DNA from: Hirundichthys speculiger
Lineage: Eukaryota > Chordata > Actinopteri > Beloniformes > Exocoetidae
Direction: 5' to 3'
Length of the DNA stretch: 64,000 bases
Assembly (NCBI GenBank): GCA_018398805.1
Contig: JAGFBZ010002330.1
Span: 62,001-126,000 of the forward strand
How positions within the stretch are numbered: position 1 is the first letter of the stretch; each line of letters opens with the position of its first letter. The translations under genes and the position numbers were made by a program. Positions 59,913 through 64,000 of this stretch are shown piece by piece. The notes below the pieces were generated by a model, which saw only the letters and a list, made by a program, of their open reading frames with translations, was not told the DNA's origin and did no database searches.

Positions 59913-61437
59913 CTGAACAGATAGAGAGCAGAGATCAGAGAGAGGCCTGAGCACGGTCACGGTACACAGAAATACAGAACCAACTCAGAGGGAGGCCAGA
60001 TCACAGCTTTTCCTAACACGGGCTGACAGGGGACTCTGCGGCAACGACGACTCTCGTGTGCTCGCACAATACCTCGCTGAGCTACGCCTGCTCCTAATCC
60101 AAACTACAATTTCACCTTGGTACATCAAAAGCCCTATATACACCATACACACATTGCACCAGCATCAGTTAGAGGAAGTGACATGCGGGACACAAAACAG
60201 AGAGGTCCTGTTGTCTTGTGGCTCCCGTGGAGCAGTAGTATATGTGTTGAAAGAAACATTTGCAACGACCCTGCCTGTCCTGTCACAGTAGCGCCAACAT
60301 GTCAACAACAGGATTGTTACACAGGAGCAGACACAGAACTGATCAGCACGTACTGTACATGCTTCAACACTTACAGTCAGCTCAAGGGAAGATCAACTAC
60401 TTATATATATATAATCTTAGATGATTGCTTAATTATTTACTTTATTAAATACTTATTACAGTATAAACCTAAAGCTAATGCAGTTTTCAGCAGCTGAAAA
60501 ACAGCAGGCAGTTGGTGGATTCTATTTTTCCTTCATACCCCGCCTGTATTTCTCTCACATATTAACTTTCATCATCCACCCTGTTGCTGTCTTGCCTATT
60601 GGGAATAACCAACTCAAACCCCCTGCATTTGAGTGTCAAGGGTGGCTGAGTAGCTTATGTCTCAAAAAGAGGCGTGTGGGGTTTTGCACACATGTTGCAA
60701 GTCCAATTTTTCTGTCAGTCTCAGCTTCCTGAAACGGCATGATAGGGAGCAGCTTAGCTACCATGAGCTTGTAAGGGTTAATCCAGCACAGAGCCAGATC
60801 ACCTCAGGGGAACCTGCCTGGAAAATGGGTTAATAAAGGTCATCCCCCAAAATAAACACTTTACAGAATGTTTCTCCATTTATCCCACTTAAAATCAACT
60901 TGCAATAAAACAGGTCTGGGTGCAATTACTGCTGCTGCATTGGGGCATGAAATCAACCTGTCCCATGTTCTGGCTGAGATCCCCCCCTTCCCCCCCGTAG
61001 ACCCTTTTACAGAAGTAGTTGCACCCAGTTTCTTTCACAGCTAGCAAGCTAAACCCACTTTAGACAACTTTATCGATTTGTCGAGAGCTGCAAAGCCAGA
61101 CTGAAAACTAAAAAAAAAAAAAAAAAAAAAAACAGGGCCATTTTATGTCTACTGAGCTTTTATAGAAGTGCAAGTGCAGAAGGTGCAAGACAGGAGAATA
61201 GAAAAGTATGTAATTCTTCCAAAAGTAATTCTGTGAAATATGCTGTTGCTGAAGAAAAATAAATGGCCAAGGAGACTGCGACAAACGTCCTTAAATAAAA
61301 CATTGCTTTACAGGGATTAGTGTTCCAAGTTTCCAGGCTGAACGGATGAAAGATGGAGCTTGGCCTTGCATGTATGGAGCATATGGAAAAACATAATAAT
61401 TAATGTCACAACATGAGGTAGGGCCAGTGACAGGCGA

Positions 61438-61456
61438 GGGGGGGGGGGGGGGGGGG
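61438..61456. repeat. G19 homopolymer
   Basis: Nineteen consecutive G on the plus strand (C19 in the sox6 pre-mRNA), able to form a quadruplex on the plus strand. Confidence 0.95.
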
Positions 61457-62687
61457 CACTGGGGAACACAGCTTTTCTCTGTCTGCATATTTGGACTGTT
61501 AAAACAGATGGAGTCCATTGCTGTGAGTACACTGGTCATAGGACAAAACAGCATTTCCTCAAGTTCTTCTTGTAAGTGTGTTAAAAAGATGTGTCACATC
61601 ACGGTTCACATATTTCGAGGATTTAGCCAGGAATGCATCAGTAGAAAATAAAGGTTTAGAATTTTTTTTTTCCTACATAAAACAAAGCATGTATCTTTTT
61701 CCTTCAAGTTTTAGATTGTCATGTTTTACCTTGCTTGGAAATTTGTAACTATAATTATGTTTTAAATCAAAACTCCCATGTAAAAACCTCTATATATGCA
61801 ACTTTAAAGAAAATTGAGTAAATGATAAGGACACTGAAACTTAACTACAAATAAACTTCAAATAAGACAGTGGCTGCATGTAATGAGGAAACACTGCTCA
61901 CAGCGCGACACAGCACCAGCAAAAAACATGCAAATGTTTGATATTGTGAAATAACATTCACATATTGTCATAACTGATTTGAGTTTAATTATTTGAAAGG
62001 ACAAATGTGACTTAGCTATTATAACAGAGTTGTAGAAAAGACTGTAAACACTCTATATTTATACAGTTAATAATAAAAGAGACTTCAACTCAAAGGATCC
62101 GACACATGGATGAATCTTTCTCCTGCACCATTAAATAACAAACCCTAAGTGATACAATTTCATCTGGGATATCCAATTTTATTACTGTTATTATTTTAAA
62201 ATATGGAGCAGAATATACAGTGTGCACCGAGGCGAAGACAGAGAGGAAATGTGCACTGAAAGGGAAATAAACGCATTGAGTTTCAATGGCTGTGATTTCC
62301 AGTAATGAGCTCCACACATTAAAGTTTAATTTACAGCAGCTAATGTCAGAGAAAGGAAAATCAAATGTTGAGGAGCTTTAAGGTGGGAACAAAAAGTGGA
62401 GTTCAGATGAGCTGTCAATTAACAGCTGGTGCACTGACTGAGCCCATACTAACCTTTTTTTTTTAATTGTTGAAACAGACTAAAAGTAGAATAATAGGAA
62501 TATATTTTCAAAAACTAATATAGAAAGGATGATTGTGCAGATGTGTGGCCACCACTCTTTGTTACAACAACCCTCCTTTTAAGAGTTAAAACTCAAGTTC
62601 ATCTATGTATAGGCTGGTGGGCTGAGTGCCCAGGATGTTTCTGTTGCCAAGAAGATCTTGAGGAGTCAGAGAATGAAGTGGAGCAGA

Positions 62688-62699
62688 TGTGTGTGTGTA

Positions 62700-62739
<40 letters not shown>
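62688..62739. repeat. (TG)n microsatellite
   Basis: A TG run with two short interruptions. Confidence 0.95.
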
Positions 62740-62741
<2 letters not shown>

Positions 62742-63729
62742 GCTTGGGTGGTGGCCTCCCTTCTCCTTGTAAATACAGCAGCATTGTTGTGCTGGCACGG
62801 CATCCTCCCTTTGTCTTAGTACTGCTAAGTACTGGATAATGTCATTTCACACCACCTGCCCCCAGGCTTCATTAAAAATACATGAATGGGCTATCTTATG
62901 AGGAACAGGTGCTATTGTTTGTCCCTCAAGACCCAGCACTAAGGATCTGACTCGGAATACTTGAAGAGGAGCATCTGTAGTGATCAGTCAGACAGACTTG
63001 GCTGCGGTCCCCATCTCCGCAAGTACGCGCTCCAACAGAGGTTTCTGGGGGAACTCAGCCGCCTTGCTACATGTATCATCAATTCAGGCGATCTGATGAA
63101 GGCTGTAGCAGGGCAGCAAGTAATCTGTTTCCCTCAAGAGGAGATGCTGGTGTTTGATAAATACACTCAACTTGCAGTTCTGTTGCAAGTAGGGTTACTG
63201 TACAAGTACCATGTCAAAAGAGCTCTTTCATAGTTCAGGAACAAGTTCCAGTTGTAATTTTACTACTTCGAAAATCCAAATTGTAATTTAATGTAATTGA
63301 ATCTTAACAAGAATACATCGAGCAAATGAAACAAGAAATCACTGCCCAGGCTCAACAGTCTGTTCAGCTGGATGTAACGATGGCCAGTCTAGAGGTTAGA
63401 TGGCAGAGAGTGAGGAAGTTAGGGATATTCAACTTTCGGATGAAATTAATTAAAAGTTCCTGTTGCAATAATACTATATCATGAAAGTAGAAGCATCTCT
63501 TCATCTCAGTTTATTAAAACAACAGCTAACAACAACAGTAGGTATACCACAACAAAAGGATTTCCTGCAGGGCACTGTTTACAACGAAGTGACCACTTTT
63601 ATGCCTTTCTGTGACTCTTCCAGTCTCTCTGGGTCTCTTCCGTAACCTGCCGATGATACCCCATGACCCTCAAAACTAAGCAGCAGCTTCTCTCTGAAAA
63701 CATCCTGTTTAAAGCTTGGAAATGGCCAG

Positions 63730-63860
63730 GTACTGTTGATCGATTGTTAAGGTTTCTTGGACTCATGATGTGTGGGGGGCAGTGACAGAAAGCTGCTTGT
63801 GCTGTAAAAGTGCCTTGAGCGGTCCCTGGATGGACCAGAAAGGTGCTATGTAAGCACATT
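63730..63860 (+). mobile_element. Possible LINE/SINE 3' tail
   Basis: 'gtgccttgagcggtc', 'gaccagaaaggtgctatgtaag' and a following ttg repeat resemble the common fish tail 'aagtgccttgag..ggcgctatataag'. Boundaries are unclear. Confidence 0.4.
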
Positions 63861-64000
63861 GTTGTTGTTGATGTCAAAATGTTTAGATACAAATTGTCTG
63901 TGTACCAGAACATTTAGTGGTTGATGACACTTGTTGTGATGTATGTGGTTACTTTGTTAGAGAACAGCATGTGGTGTAATAATTATTGAAACAGTTGGAC

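Larger units (their letters stand above)
59913..64000 (-). other. Start of a further sox6 intron; upstream exons outside the window
   Basis: The next upstream exons should encode the glutamine-rich Q-box and leucine zipper. No CAG-rich minus-strand exon is visible here, so they lie beyond 64000. The interval holds a G19 run (61438-61456), A22 (61110-61131), a TG tract (62688-62739) and a LINE-like tail near 63730-63860. Confidence 0.7.

Overview
This is a stretch of teleost fish nuclear DNA. It is AT-rich, has long introns with GT-AG ends, and carries a typical fish set of transposons (hAT, pogo/Tigger-like, Kolobok-like, Harbinger-like, Tc1-like, LINE tails) and many (TA)n and (CA)n microsatellites. 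The only host gene I can support is sox6, a SoxD-group HMG-box transcription factor, on the minus strand. Nine coding exons are visible, between 59912 and 24269. They encode roughly the C-terminal 528 residues: the conserved region after the Q-box, the PLNLS corepressor motif, the second coiled coil, the whole HMG box (split over two exons) and the acidic C-terminus with its stop codon. The leucine zipper/Q-box exons and the promoter must lie beyond base 64000.

Layout. 1-19.5 kb: gene-poor DNA downstream of sox6 with several transposons. These are a hAT MITE inserted in a YqaJ-like protein remnant, two members of one pogo-like family, a ZBED-type hAT with a perfect 8-bp duplication, a Kolobok-like MITE nested in a LINE tail, and a LINE reverse-transcriptase fragment. 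About 19.57-24.27 kb: the very long sox6 3' UTR, free of recognisable transposons. It holds sites for microRNAs known to act on Sox6 in vertebrates: miR-499 (muscle), miR-219 and miR-338 (oligodendrocytes), plus miR-96/182. 24.27-27.15 kb: the last three coding exons. 27.15-43.66 kb: two large introns with blocks that look like conserved non-coding sequence. 43.66-46.34 kb: three clustered exons. 46.34-64 kb: two more exons in long introns with several transposons and TA tracts.

Two points deserve attention. The most upstream exon (59791-59912) has an internal 2-nt deletion relative to the conserved SoxD reading frame, so as written it cannot be translated through. The 3' UTR preserves a multi-microRNA control region, including three miR-499 sites and a miR-338 site with extended pairing. 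I found no undescribed system; the interest lies in post-transcriptional control of sox6 and in the frameshift.
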